DNA of 64,000 bases from Legionella sp. PC997 (lineage in GTDB: Bacteria > Pseudomonadota > Gammaproteobacteria > Legionellales > Legionellaceae), in the NCBI RefSeq assembly GCF_014109825.1, contig NZ_CP059576.1, positions 3,207,501 through 3,271,500 on the forward strand. Direction: 5' to 3'. Below the pieces are notes generated by a model. The model saw only the letters and a program-made list of their open reading frames with translations, was not told the DNA's origin and made no database searches. Position 1 is the stretch's first letter. Each line of letters begins with the position of its first letter. Below are positions 27,351 to 36,270 of this stretch, one piece after another. A program made the position numbers and the translations under genes.

Positions 27351-27680
27351 TTAAAAACCGAATTTCTTAAAGCACTGAGTCCCTAATGATTTCATCGCAC
27401 TACATTGAATTATTGTTTTTGTCGCGGCGGCGTCGTTGGCAATTTGAATGACAAAGGACTTACCATTAGAACAAGCAATATTCCAATAGGCCGCATCATT
27501 CAGATCCACACCCTGATAAAAAGCTTCGGTAGGAATACATGGCTCGCCTGCTGAGTTGATAATCCCACTTAGAATTTGTGCTTTCTGCTCTGAGGTTCTG
27601 CTTAATAAAATATTATTAGCAATGTTGGCATAATCGCAAGAAGAAACTACCAAGAGGAGCATCATCATAGACTTACTCAT
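27351..27680 (-). CDS. Small exported cysteine-containing protein
   Basis: 109 residues. The N-terminal MSKSMMMLLLVVSSCDYAN is a short hydrophobic signal, possibly a lipobox (VSSC). The mature part has four further cysteines (GEPCIP, IACSN, IIQCSA, TQCFKK), which suits disulfides in the periplasm. Gene and promoter stand alone. No family is recognised. Confidence 0.7.
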   Translation of the reverse strand: MSKSMMMLLLVVSSCDYANIANNILLSRTSEQKAQILSGIINSAGEPCIPTEAFYQGVDLNDAAYWNIACSNGKSFVIQIANDAAATKTIIQCSAMKSLGTQCFKKFGF

Positions 27681-27814
27681 AAATGCATCCTTAAAGTTGA
27701 ATTGCAGCGCTTTAGCAAGATTTATGTCTATATGATGTTATTGTAGAATATGTAATGGATTTCTCCATTTAATTCATAAATTGCTCATCAAATGGAAGAA
27801 TTAACTAAGGTGTT

Positions 27815-27848
27815 CAGGAGAAAAAGCATCGCAACATTTTTTCTCCTG
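27815..27848 (-). terminator. Hairpin downstream of the 27862-28131 gene
   Basis: An 11-bp inverted repeat CAGGAGAAAAA/TTTTTCTCCTG with a 12-base loop, 14 bases after the stop codon. The stem itself is U-rich on the minus strand, but no separate T-run follows. Confidence 0.5.
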
Positions 27849-27861
27849 CAATCTGTGAATT

Positions 27862-28131
27862 CTAGCGTTCATCACAGACGGTGTAATATCCATGGCGAAA
27901 AGGATTACTGCGGGATCTAAACTTATAATCACGACAGCGTTGTCCATGATCATCGGTATACCGTTTATCTAATCGAAATGAAAAATCACCAAAATTCATA
28001 TCTTGTTGCCATTCTCGTTCTTGCCTTACCCTGTCTTCCTCATCCATTTGTTTTAAAAATTTACTAAGCTTACTGGTATGTCCAACTGAAACAATAGAAG
28101 TAATGATTAGAAGTAAGATTATTTTTTTCAT
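27862..28131 (-). CDS. Small secreted basic/acidic protein
   Basis: 89 residues from the ATG at 28131, where the signal peptide MKKIILLLIITSIVSVGHTS begins; a TTG four codons upstream is less likely. The mature protein is highly charged (KFLKQMDEEDRVRQEREW) and ends with two cysteines in RCRDYKF and YYTVCDER. No family was recognised. It probably acts in the periplasm or outside the cell. Confidence 0.7.
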   Translation of the reverse strand: MKKIILLLIITSIVSVGHTSKLSKFLKQMDEEDRVRQEREWQQDMNFGDFSFRLDKRYTDDHGQRCRDYKFRSRSNPFRHGYYTVCDER

Positions 28132-28265
28132 AACTAGGTCCAAAGGAATACAAACAGCTCGTTATTAAACCACAATTTATCTCAATAAACAAAAACTTAT
28201 AAGGGCAAAGAAAGACGTTGTATACTATAAGGAACTAAAGAGCACTGAAAAATAAGGACTTTTAG

Positions 28266-28958
28266 ATGCGAGCCCGGCCTTTTAAAATAACAATAATTTT
28301 TATTTTACTGAGTATGCTCCTTTATCTTTTGTTACTCTCTGTTATTCAATATCCTTTGACCACCTTATTTAAAACAATTCCCATTGCCATACTGATGGTA
28401 TTTGTTGTTCAAACCAACCCTCCGAGACACCTCAAAATTTTATTACTTTGTGCCTTAGGCTTTTCCTTAATTGGAGATGTATTTCTAACTCTTCCTACGA
28501 AGGTTGCATTGCAACTAGGAATCTTGATGTTTATGGGTGCACATTGCATGTACATTAGTATCTTTTTAATCAACATGCGATTTCAAAGAAAAAATTTGCT
28601 TTTCTTTTTACCCGTTTTAGTCTTTGTCCTAATAAGCTTTTACTTTTTATCCCCCTATTTAGGCGACTTAAAAAAACCAGTAGCCATTTATCTATGCCTG
28701 TTGACCTTCATGGTATTTTGCTCTTTTCAAGTGAAACAACCATCACTGTTGATACAGACAGGAGCTTGTCTTTTCTTATTGTCTGATTTTGTTTTGTCAT
28801 TAAACTTATTTGTTCTATCGGATAACAAACTCACAACGATTTTGATTATGCTTCTCTATTATGCCGCCCAGTTTTTATTAGTAATAGGCATCACCAAGAG
28901 TTCAGAGTTAGTGGTTTTCGAGTTACGTGATATGGTACGCAGTTTAAAAAGGACCTAG
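28266..28958 (+). CDS. YhhN/TMEM86-family protein, putative lysoplasmalogenase
   Basis: 230 residues, almost entirely hydrophobic, with seven to eight membrane helices. ALGFSLIGDVFLTLP and FMGAHCMYISIFLI carry the conserved GD and H motifs of the YhhN family, whose characterised animal and Legionella members hydrolyse the vinyl-ether bond of lysoplasmalogens. Plasmalogens are abundant in host membranes, so a role in host-lipid use is possible. It is monocistronic. Confidence 0.82.
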   Translation: MRARPFKITIIFILLSMLLYLLLLSVIQYPLTTLFKTIPIAILMVFVVQTNPPRHLKILLLCALGFSLIGDVFLTLPTKVALQLGILMFMGAHCMYISIFLINMRFQRKNLLFFLPVLVFVLISFYFLSPYLGDLKKPVAIYLCLLTFMVFCSFQVKQPSLLIQTGACLFLLSDFVLSLNLFVLSDNKLTTILIMLLYYAAQFLLVIGITKSSELVVFELRDMVRSLKRT

Positions 28959-28973
28959 CTCAAGAGAAACATT

Positions 28974-28989
28974 AACCCCGTAAAGGGTT
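28974..28989 (+). terminator. Weak hairpin after the YhhN gene
   Basis: AACCC/GGGTT stem of 5 bp closely following the stop, then CTTC. It is short and without a clear T-run. Confidence 0.25.
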
Positions 28990-29064
28990 CTTCAACGGTA
29001 TCATCGTTGATATCTCCATATAAAGATTTGTTTTAATGTAGATCGGTGCTGAATGCCGCGAACC

Positions 29065-29076
29065 GGTCCCGGGACC
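29065..29076. repeat. GC-rich 12-bp perfect palindrome
   Basis: GGTCCCGGGACC in a GC-rich island of an otherwise AT-rich 194-base intergenic region between the YhhN and avidin-fold genes. It could be an operator, or a remnant of inserted DNA. Confidence 0.35.
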
Positions 29077-29152
29077 TAGCGAGGGATAAATTGTTACATT
29101 CCCTAAAGGCTAAGTAACAAAATCATCCCAAGGCCAATACACTACTCAGTAA

Positions 29153-29569
29153 TTACCCTATTTTTTTATAAGAGTCGTGGCCAATAAAACGAGCCCCAGG
29201 TCCTTCGTGAATTATGTCGGTAGCTTGTTTGCTGAGTATGGATAGGGTGTCAATGGCTTGCTGGTTTTTATCAAAATGGCCACTAACACTCAATATTGAG
29301 TCACACATCGGATAAACCACACTGAAGGATATAGCATTACCAACCATATAGCCGATAATAGGTCTTTTTTGATTAATTGCTTGTGGGCATGTTTTAGAAG
29401 CAACTGCTGTGGTGAAATAACCTTCAATTTTATGATCTGCTAAGATATTAAGTTCTAAAATTGATCCTCGTTCATTCTTATAAGCAATTGTTTTTTGCTC
29501 TGCATAAACAGACTGGGTCAATAAAGAAGACACAGCGATTGTTAGACTACAAAAAAATTTATAATTCAT
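29153..29569 (-). CDS. Avidin-fold secreted protein lacking the biotin tryptophans
   Basis: 138 residues. A signal peptide (to VYA at ~23) is followed by an avidin-like barrel: YKNERGSILELN, HKIEGYFTTAV, AISFSVVYPMCDSILSVSGH, IDTLSILSK and GARFIGHDSYKKI align in order with streptavidin (NxLGS, GxYxTAV, TVAWKN...SGQ, INTQWLL, STLVGHDTF). The tryptophans that line the biotin pocket (streptavidin W79, W92, W108, W120) are replaced by other residues. So the fold is likely, but strong biotin binding is not. The mature part has two cysteines, TCPQ and MCDS. Confidence 0.72.
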   Translation of the reverse strand: MNYKFFCSLTIAVSSLLTQSVYAEQKTIAYKNERGSILELNILADHKIEGYFTTAVASKTCPQAINQKRPIIGYMVGNAISFSVVYPMCDSILSVSGHFDKNQQAIDTLSILSKQATDIIHEGPGARFIGHDSYKKIG

Positions 29570-29826
29570 CAGATACTCCTTTATGATTTTGACTACTTAG
29601 TGACTTAATTCTGGGTTGGGGTGTAACATGTTACTATGCCTAGGTCAATAGCTGCCGATCGTGGAATAAAGTCGGGAATCTGTCTCTAAATTGAGGCCTT
29701 CCTTAAAAGATCAACTCTTTTTGACACATGGAATTCTTGAGCTTAATATACATAAATTAAATACCCCAAGATTGCATAGCTGCTAAAATTTGAGCAGTTC
29801 GTAATAAAGCTCAGGATGGGTTTGGA

Positions 29827-30657
29827 ATGCAGAAACTGTTGCTCGTTGTTTTGACTCTCTTATTGCTCACAGCCTGTGAAAAAGAAAATAAGATATTTAG
29901 TGGATATATTGATACCGACCTGGTTTATTTGTCGGCTGATTTTGGCGGCCGGCTGAGTGATTTAGCTGTATCAAGAGGACAGTTAGTCAAAACGAATCAA
30001 TTTTTATTTAAGCTTGAGCAAACCAGCGAATTGTATAATGTCAAAATGAGTAAATTAACTAACAAAGATTTACTTGCTCAACGTCAACAAATTGTGACCC
30101 AACTCAATTACAATGAGATTAACTACCGTCGTACTTTGGAGATGCGCAAGCAAAATGCAGCAAGTCAAAATGATCTTGATGCAGCCAAAAGAGATCTAAA
30201 CATTTCAAAAGAGCAACTTAATGATATTGATTTTAGAATCAAAAACAATCAAGTTGATACCGCCGATAAAAAATGGCAGATGACCCGCAAGGAAAACTTT
30301 GCACCTGATTCAGGAATTGTGTTTGATACATATTATACCCAAGGTGAGTTTGTCCAAGCAGGTGCGCCTGTGCTTTCCTTGATTATCAAAAATAATATTA
30401 AGGCTATATTTTTTGTTCCTGAAGAACGACTTGCTGAATTACGTCTTAATGAGCACGTTAAGATTAAGACTGACCACAATGAACATTTTGCGGAAGGACA
30501 TATTTTCTTTATTTCAAATATTGCTGAATACACTCCCCCTATTATTTATTCCCGTGAGGAACGTCAACGTCTTGTGTTCCGAATCGAAGCAAAAATTGAT
30601 AGCCCTGATCTTGAAAAAATTCATCTCGGGCAACCTGTTACCTTGGAATTAGCTTGA
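29827..30657 (+). CDS. HlyD-family periplasmic adaptor lipoprotein
   Basis: 276 residues. A lipoprotein signal (MQKLLLVVLTLLLLTAC, LTAC lipobox) precedes the lipoyl-like half-motif FGGRLSDLAVSRGQLVK, a helical hairpin (about 65-160) and the second half FAPDSGIVFDTYYTQGEFVQ. Membrane-fusion proteins of this type link an inner-membrane exporter to an outer-membrane channel. It is the first gene of a four-gene operon with ATPase, permease and outer-membrane factor (YbhGFSR-like logic). The next gene starts with a 1-base overlap. Confidence 0.88.
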   Translation: MQKLLLVVLTLLLLTACEKENKIFSGYIDTDLVYLSADFGGRLSDLAVSRGQLVKTNQFLFKLEQTSELYNVKMSKLTNKDLLAQRQQIVTQLNYNEINYRRTLEMRKQNAASQNDLDAAKRDLNISKEQLNDIDFRIKNNQVDTADKKWQMTRKENFAPDSGIVFDTYYTQGEFVQAGAPVLSLIIKNNIKAIFFVPEERLAELRLNEHVKIKTDHNEHFAEGHIFFISNIAEYTPPIIYSREERQRLVFRIEAKIDSPDLEKIHLGQPVTLELA

Positions 30658-31559
30658 TGAGTGATTTTGTAATCGATGTAAAACAATTAACAAAAAAATT
30701 CGATAAGAAAATCGCGGTCGATCATATTAATCTACAAGTAGAAAGAGGTTCCATATTTGGTTTTCTTGGCTCAAATGGTAGTGGCAAGACGACGACTATT
30801 CGAATGATCTGTGGTCTTTTAACACCTACCGATGGAGAAGGATGTTGTCTTGGATATGATATTAAAACTCAAAGCGATGAAATAAAAAAGCGTACCGGCT
30901 ATATGCCTCAAAAATTCAGCTTTTATACAGGATTAACTGTTCATGAAAACCTTCGCTTTATTGCAGATATTTTTGAAATAAAAAATTCGGCTCAGACCAT
31001 AGAAGAAATGATCCGCGAACTCGGGCTCGAAGACTATCAAAACGTAAAAGCAGGTAATTTATCGGGAGGATGGAAACAGCGCTTAGCCTTAGCATGCAGT
31101 TTATTGCATAAACCTCAATTATTATTCTTGGATGAACCGACAGCCGGTGTCGATCCCAAAGCGCGTAAAGAATTTTGGGATTATTTACATAAAATTTCCT
31201 CGCGAGATAACACCACTATTTTGGTAACGACCCATTATATGGATGAAGCGGAAAAGTGCACCGATCTGGCCTATATTAATTTAGGAAAATTATTATATAC
31301 CGGCCGGACCAAAGATTTAATTCCACAATCAAAAGTCAAAACCTATGTCGTAGAAGTAAATCGGAAAGAACAAAATAAAGTAATGGAGCAATTACTTGCT
31401 TCGCAGCCAAAACTATTAGCATCCATTGTAAATAATGAATTGCGAATTTCATCACGAGATCATAACTTATTAGACCAGGCCATTCAGGAAAACAATCATC
31501 TTTCATTTAAAGAGATCACACCATCTTTTGAAGAGGTTTTTATCGGATTAATGCGATGA
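30657..31559 (+). CDS. ABC transporter ATP-binding protein (efflux, YbhF-like)
   Basis: 300 residues from the ATG at 30657 (TGATG overlap with the adaptor). Walker A GSNGSGKTTTIR, Q-loop region YMPQKFSFYTGLT, signature LSGGWKQRLALA, Walker B LLFLDEPTAGVDPKARK and the H-loop TTHYMDEAE are all intact. DrrA/CcmA-type exporters of this kind pair with ABC-2 permeases. E. coli YbhF has two ATPase cassettes, whereas this protein has one. It overlaps the permease by 4 bases (ATGA). Confidence 0.92.
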   Translation: MSDFVIDVKQLTKKFDKKIAVDHINLQVERGSIFGFLGSNGSGKTTTIRMICGLLTPTDGEGCCLGYDIKTQSDEIKKRTGYMPQKFSFYTGLTVHENLRFIADIFEIKNSAQTIEEMIRELGLEDYQNVKAGNLSGGWKQRLALACSLLHKPQLLFLDEPTAGVDPKARKEFWDYLHKISSRDNTTILVTTHYMDEAEKCTDLAYINLGKLLYTGRTKDLIPQSKVKTYVVEVNRKEQNKVMEQLLASQPKLLASIVNNELRISSRDHNLLDQAIQENNHLSFKEITPSFEEVFIGLMR

Positions 31560-32713
31560 ACTATAAGGGTATATTACAAGGAATATCTCTAAAACGCCTC
31601 GGGGGTTTAATACGTAAAGAATTTATTCTTGTCATTCGCGATCGGGGCACCATTGCGATGCTCGTTATTTTACCGATTATGCTGTTAATTCTTTTTGGAT
31701 TTGCAATTCAATTCGATCCAAAGCATTTACCCACTACCATCATCAGCTATGATAATACCCCGTTAACGAGAAGCTATGTCAGCGCACTTGAGGCTTCAGG
31801 CTATTTTAAAGTAAAGAATGAACTATTAAATGAAGACAAGAAGAATCAAGATTTCGCGAATGGAAAAATAAGCCTCGCTTTTACTATCCCTCCCAATTTT
31901 ACTCGGAAGTACATTCGCAAAGAAAATCCCCAATTATTGGTTGAAATCGATGGGAGCGATCCTGGAAGCAGCGCCAGTGCTCTTAGTAATGCGCTTCCCA
32001 TATTGAATCAAACTCTAAATAGGTTCAATCAACAAGGTTTAGGCTCACCCTCTCCAAGTCATTTGGATAGAAGCGTCAACCTCACCATTCACCGGCTTTA
32101 TAACGAATCAAACACCAGTTCTTATAATATTGTTCCTGGTTTAATTGGTGTGTTGCTTACCCTCACCATGGTAATGCTAACTTCAACCGCTATTACCTCA
32201 GAAAAAGAATCCGGCACGATGGAAATGCTCTTAAGTACTCCATTAAAACCTTTGGAGATCATTCTGGGTAAGGTTATTCCTTATATTGTTTTAGGATATT
32301 TACAACTCACTAGTATTCTCATTTTTGGTAAGTTATTAATTCATATTCCTACGGAAGGCAGCATTCTTTTGCTGTATATTGCTGTGGCGCCATTTATTAT
32401 CGCCAGTTTAATGGTAGGAATGATATTTTCTACTCTCGCACACATGCCGATGCAAGCAATGCAACTGAGTGTCTTTTATCAATTACCCTCAATGTTTTTA
32501 TCCGGTTATATTTTCTCGTTCTATGGTATGCCTACGTGGGCACAACTTATTGGATATTGTCTTCCCATGACCTACTTTGTCCGAATCACGCGTGGGATTT
32601 TACTAAAAGGCAATACACTCGTGCAAATTATCCCTAATATTTTACCTATTTTATTGATCGCTTTTATTCTGATTCTTTTAACAGGAAAAATATTTAGAAC
32701 GAAGCTCGATTAA
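31556..32713 (+). CDS. ABC-2 type permease (YbhS/YbhR-like)
   Basis: 385 residues: one N-terminal membrane helix (RDRGTIAMLVILPIMLLILF), a large periplasmic domain (about 55-195), then five C-terminal helices including the ABC-2 motif EKESGTMEMLLSTPLKPLEI. Only one permease gene is present, whereas ybhS/ybhR are paired in E. coli, so it may act as a homodimer. The substrate is unknown. It overlaps the ATPase gene by four bases. Confidence 0.9.
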   Translation: MNYKGILQGISLKRLGGLIRKEFILVIRDRGTIAMLVILPIMLLILFGFAIQFDPKHLPTTIISYDNTPLTRSYVSALEASGYFKVKNELLNEDKKNQDFANGKISLAFTIPPNFTRKYIRKENPQLLVEIDGSDPGSSASALSNALPILNQTLNRFNQQGLGSPSPSHLDRSVNLTIHRLYNESNTSSYNIVPGLIGVLLTLTMVMLTSTAITSEKESGTMEMLLSTPLKPLEIILGKVIPYIVLGYLQLTSILIFGKLLIHIPTEGSILLLYIAVAPFIIASLMVGMIFSTLAHMPMQAMQLSVFYQLPSMFLSGYIFSFYGMPTWAQLIGYCLPMTYFVRITRGILLKGNTLVQIIPNILPILLIAFILILLTGKIFRTKLD

Positions 32714-32737
32714 TAAATTTATTGAATTGGCCAAATT

Positions 32738-34162
32738 ATGAAACTAAAAATTATCTTGCTCAATCTATTTGCCCTGTTACTTGGAGGATGTTGTAAAAAC
32801 TGCATTCTTCATGAAAAGGTAAGTTATCCTGAAAGTACCCGAAGTGGAATCAAATATCTCAATAACCACGCCGATTTAAGTCATTTCGCATGGTGGAAAA
32901 AACTGCACGATCCAGAGCTTAATCAGCTTATGGCCCAAGCCCTAGCCTGTAATGATTCGATTAGAAGTTCTTATGCGACAATTGAACAAGCAAAAGCACA
33001 ACTTAAAGCGGCTCAATATGCCTGGATCCCAACTCTTGATGCCAGCGCTACCGGTTTTACTGGGGGAACGTGGAATACCCATATTACTCCCAGAGGCCAA
33101 TTGGCAAATAATCCTTTTTTTGGAAACCTTTCCAGCCTGAGGTTTAGGGGATACAACGCCGGGTTTGTTCCAGGATACACTTTAAATATCTTAAATAATA
33201 TCAGCAACATTAAATCAGCAAAAGCTTCCCTTGCAATGGAAGAAGCCCAATCCCAGTCAATAAAATTAGGTATCATGAGCCAAATGAGCGGGGCATACTT
33301 TATGCTCTTGAGTCAACGAGAACAATTGGCAGTAGAGATCCGTCTGAGTACAGACTTAAAAAAACTACGTCAACTCGAACAAATACGATTCAAAAAAGGC
33401 GCCAGTACTATCGAGACAATTACTAATTTAGATCAACAAATTGCCCAAGAAGAAGCAAATATTCCCCAAATTGAAAATATCGTGGCACAAAGTGAGAATA
33501 CGATTCGCCTCTTATTGAATCAAAACCCCGGTCCTATTGCTACTCATCGTAGTTTATTTTCTTTAAATGTTAATCAATTGATTCCTAAATCTTTACCCTC
33601 AGCAGTTTTAAAAAATCGTCCTGACATTATGATCGCCTTAAATAACTTAAAAATAGCACAAGCGCAAATTGGAGTGGCATATTCTGCATTTTTCCCAACC
33701 ATTGCGCTCACAAGTTTAATTGGCGGAGCATCAGTTGATTTAACCCATCTTTTAAAATTGAGTACGAACATTTGGATTGCTGAAGCGGTGGCATCAACAA
33801 AAATTTTCAATGCCAGTTCCTATCAAAATATCAAATCAGCCAAAGCTGGATTCAAAGCCATTTATTATGATTACCTAGGAACCCTTCATTCAGCATTCGC
33901 AGATGTAGATGATGCGCTTACCAATCAGCAAAAGAACAATTTATCATACCTACAAACCTACAAAGGATATTTAGCAGCTAAACAATCATTTGCTATTGCA
34001 CAAGCCCAATATAAATCTGGAGCAAGGGATTATCGCAATGTAATTAATGCAAGAATAAATCTTGACCGCAGTAAATTAACTTTAATTCAAGAAAAAGCTC
34101 AATTACTCGATAGTATCGTACAAGTATATAACGCTGTTGCGGGCGGATATGATGCGGGGTAA
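32738..34162 (+). CDS. Outer-membrane efflux lipoprotein (NodT/OprM family)
   Basis: 474 residues. A lipoprotein signal with LGGC lipobox (acylated Cys at ~18) is followed by two OMF repeats: helical SIRSSYATIEQAKAQLKAA... and LNNLKIAQAQIGVAYSAFFP, the duplicated alpha-barrel/beta-barrel pattern of TolC-like channels. The conserved LKNRPDIMIA motif is present. Encoding the outer-membrane channel in the same operon as adaptor, ATPase and permease gives a complete tripartite exporter. An inverted repeat at 34195-34236 ends the operon. Confidence 0.9.
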   Translation: MKLKIILLNLFALLLGGCCKNCILHEKVSYPESTRSGIKYLNNHADLSHFAWWKKLHDPELNQLMAQALACNDSIRSSYATIEQAKAQLKAAQYAWIPTLDASATGFTGGTWNTHITPRGQLANNPFFGNLSSLRFRGYNAGFVPGYTLNILNNISNIKSAKASLAMEEAQSQSIKLGIMSQMSGAYFMLLSQREQLAVEIRLSTDLKKLRQLEQIRFKKGASTIETITNLDQQIAQEEANIPQIENIVAQSENTIRLLLNQNPGPIATHRSLFSLNVNQLIPKSLPSAVLKNRPDIMIALNNLKIAQAQIGVAYSAFFPTIALTSLIGGASVDLTHLLKLSTNIWIAEAVASTKIFNASSYQNIKSAKAGFKAIYYDYLGTLHSAFADVDDALTNQQKNNLSYLQTYKGYLAAKQSFAIAQAQYKSGARDYRNVINARINLDRSKLTLIQEKAQLLDSIVQVYNAVAGGYDAG

Positions 34163-34194
34163 TTTATTAAATAAGTTTTTCTGATTCAATCGAT

Positions 34195-34236
34195 TGGAAC
34201 CTCGGGAACTACATTGGTTTGAATCCCCAGGTTCCA
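34195..34236. terminator. Bidirectional terminator between the efflux operon and glutathione peroxidase
   Basis: TGGAACCT/AGGTTCCA arms with inner CGGG/CCCC pairing around a loop. The plus side is followed by TTTCGTCCTTTT. It lies between convergent genes. Confidence 0.65.
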
Positions 34237-34251
34237 TTTCGTCCTTTTAAT

Positions 34252-34818
34252 TCATGCTTTCTCATCCAGTGCTTTCTCAACAACTTTGATAAATCTTCCT
34301 GATTCTGGAGAAGTAGTTGAATAGAAATAATCAATAAGTTCTCCGTTACGGTTAATGAGATATTTATGAAAATTCCATTTTGGTGCGGTACCAAACCCTA
34401 ATTTCTGTCGAGCCCAAAGATAAAAAGGATGCGCATCTTTTCCTGAAACTACTTCCTTGGCGGCCATCGGAAAAGTTACACCATAATTAACTTGGCAAAA
34501 ACTAGCAATTTCTTCCTCAGTCCCCGGCTCTTGGCCACCAAAATCGTTTGAAGGAATTCCGAGTATAACTAAGCCTTTATCCTTATAGGTTTCATACAGT
34601 TTTTCTAAACGTGCGTATTGTGGGGTAAAACCACATTTTGAGGCGGTATTTACTACAATCACCACCTTTCCTTTAAAAGAAGACAAAGGTAGTGTTTCAT
34701 GTCCGCGTAATGTATGGAATGAATAATCATACGCATTATCATGATGTTGGGTATCCGCTGCTGATAAATTAGAAGTCATTGTAAACCATCCTAGTAGTAT
34801 AAATGAGAGAAAATACAT
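34252..34818 (-). CDS. Periplasmic glutathione peroxidase (Cys type)
   Basis: 188 residues. An N-terminal signal peptide (MYFLSFILLGWFTMTSNLSA) distinguishes it from cytosolic BtuE. The catalytic tetrad is visible: Cys62 in NTASKCGFT, Gln96 in NDFGGQEPG, and Trp148-Asn149 in KWNFHKYL. It is a cysteine rather than selenocysteine enzyme and probably uses thioredoxin or glutathione as donor. It would detoxify peroxides in the envelope, which makes sense inside phagocytes. Confidence 0.9.
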   Translation of the reverse strand: MYFLSFILLGWFTMTSNLSAADTQHHDNAYDYSFHTLRGHETLPLSSFKGKVVIVVNTASKCGFTPQYARLEKLYETYKDKGLVILGIPSNDFGGQEPGTEEEIASFCQVNYGVTFPMAAKEVVSGKDAHPFYLWARQKLGFGTAPKWNFHKYLINRNGELIDYFYSTTSPESGRFIKVVEKALDEKA

Positions 34819-34990
34819 GATTATCCCGGTTATTATTGAAATTCAGGCTGAATCAGTTTTGGGACTAAAATCAATAATATACTATTGACCTTGTAAAGCA
34901 AGAATGGAAAAATCCGCAACTGTTTTTTCCTTAGATACACTAAGGACTATATGTTTGCAATCTAGCCCAAAGGAATAAGAGGTACGTTGT

Positions 34991-35629
34991 ATGTTGTTTT
35001 ACCCTAAACTCCATGAAGAGTTTTTTTCTGTAGCACCTGATTTCTCCAATTGTTTTCATTTAATTAATAAAGTTCATCACGAAGAATGTACTTATTTCAT
35101 TGAGTCTTTATCTACTTTGGAAAAATTACTTGAAGAAAAGCGTTCAAAAAAGGAAGATCCTACTCTCCGTTTTTTAGTTGATATGGAAGGACGTGTATGG
35201 TTCGCCAGGGAAACCAGACCCAATATAAATGCTCCTAAACATTTTCAAATGACTGGGAAACCCCAGAATAAAGCAAAATGCCAAACAGCTGGTAATATAA
35301 AATTTACCAACACCAAATGCACTACTTTAAAAAATATTAACCATCGAAGTGGTGACTTTCACCCCTCTTTTTATTCATTACGCATCTTTTTAGCTATTCT
35401 CATTTTGAATGAGGATGCGTTACCGTTTAAGTTACCCAGAATACTTGTTGTCAAAGAATTGGATAGGCATGGTGAGGTCATTTATAAGCACAGATGGCCT
35501 CTGTCAAAGATTAAAAAATGGGTGGAAACTTTTAATGATAAAACATTGATAATGCAATTAAAAAAACAGGGCGCCCAAACCAAACAAGTGCATTACAAAG
35601 CAACCAATGAGTTTTGTTATGAACTTTAA
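34991..35629 (+). CDS. Orphan protein with a Legionella effector-like motif
   Basis: 212 residues, no signal peptide or membrane helix. A patterned block (RVWFARETRPNINAPKHFQM, then TAGNIKFTN, NINHRSGDFHPSFYSLRIFL) resembles a motif I associate with families of Legionella accessory proteins: a 'GNI' turn and 'inHkSGdFxPsfxSL' segment. I cannot name the family with confidence. The remainder is basic. It stands alone between the peroxidase and HIT genes. The ribosome site is weak (AAGAGG). Confidence 0.6.
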   Translation: MLFYPKLHEEFFSVAPDFSNCFHLINKVHHEECTYFIESLSTLEKLLEEKRSKKEDPTLRFLVDMEGRVWFARETRPNINAPKHFQMTGKPQNKAKCQTAGNIKFTNTKCTTLKNINHRSGDFHPSFYSLRIFLAILILNEDALPFKLPRILVVKELDRHGEVIYKHRWPLSKIKKWVETFNDKTLIMQLKKQGAQTKQVHYKATNEFCYEL

Positions 35630-35638
35630 ATAGGTTAT

Positions 35639-36064
35639 TTAGGCTTGTGTTTTCAACTGCTTACAAATTTTTTCTTGCACTTCATGCATCTCGGCTTCGT
35701 CCTTATAATGAGTTCGCGGCCAGAAAAAACCTTTAAGTCCATCGTGTTTATTTCTGGGAACAATATGTATATGGAGATGGGGTATGCTTTGGCTGATTGT
35801 ATTATTCATTGCAATGAAACTTCCTGCCGCATCCATTGCTTTCTCAACCGCAGTCCCCAGTTTTTGCGTGAGTAAAAAAAGAGGAGCGATCATAGGCTCA
35901 GGAACCTCATACATTGTTTTAATATGCATTTTAGGAGCTAACAGAGTATGGCCTGGAAAAAGAGGTCGAGAGTCCAAAAAGGCTATAAAATGCTTGTCTT
36001 CAAAAACAATAAACGATTTTTCTTTTTTTGCCACGATTAGATCAATAACACATTCACTTGTCAT
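35639..36064 (-). CDS. HIT family nucleotide-binding protein
   Basis: 141 residues with the histidine triad HLHIHIVPRN (HxHxHxx) near position 97-106, and DKHFIAFLDSRPLFPGHTLL, the standard first half. HIT hydrolases cleave nucleoside phosphoramidates or dinucleoside polyphosphates. The length suits a HinT/FHIT-type protein. It is convergent with the 34991 gene, with only 9 bases between the stops. Confidence 0.9.
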   Translation of the reverse strand: MTSECVIDLIVAKKEKSFIVFEDKHFIAFLDSRPLFPGHTLLAPKMHIKTMYEVPEPMIAPLFLLTQKLGTAVEKAMDAAGSFIAMNNTISQSIPHLHIHIVPRNKHDGLKGFFWPRTHYKDEAEMHEVQEKICKQLKTQA

Positions 36065-36270
36065 TTCATATCCTATTTATATCTTGGACAATGGATTAAA
36101 AAGCAACTCGATACGATGAAAACACTACTTGAAAAAACCATTATACTCCAGGAATAATGTCTATTTTAGATAAAAAATCCTCCTCGGTATTCGTTTTTTC
36201 TTTTCTAGATGATTTCCGTGCCATACTTTATTATCTAATCTTTTAATTAGATGAGTCGGAGTAAAATATT

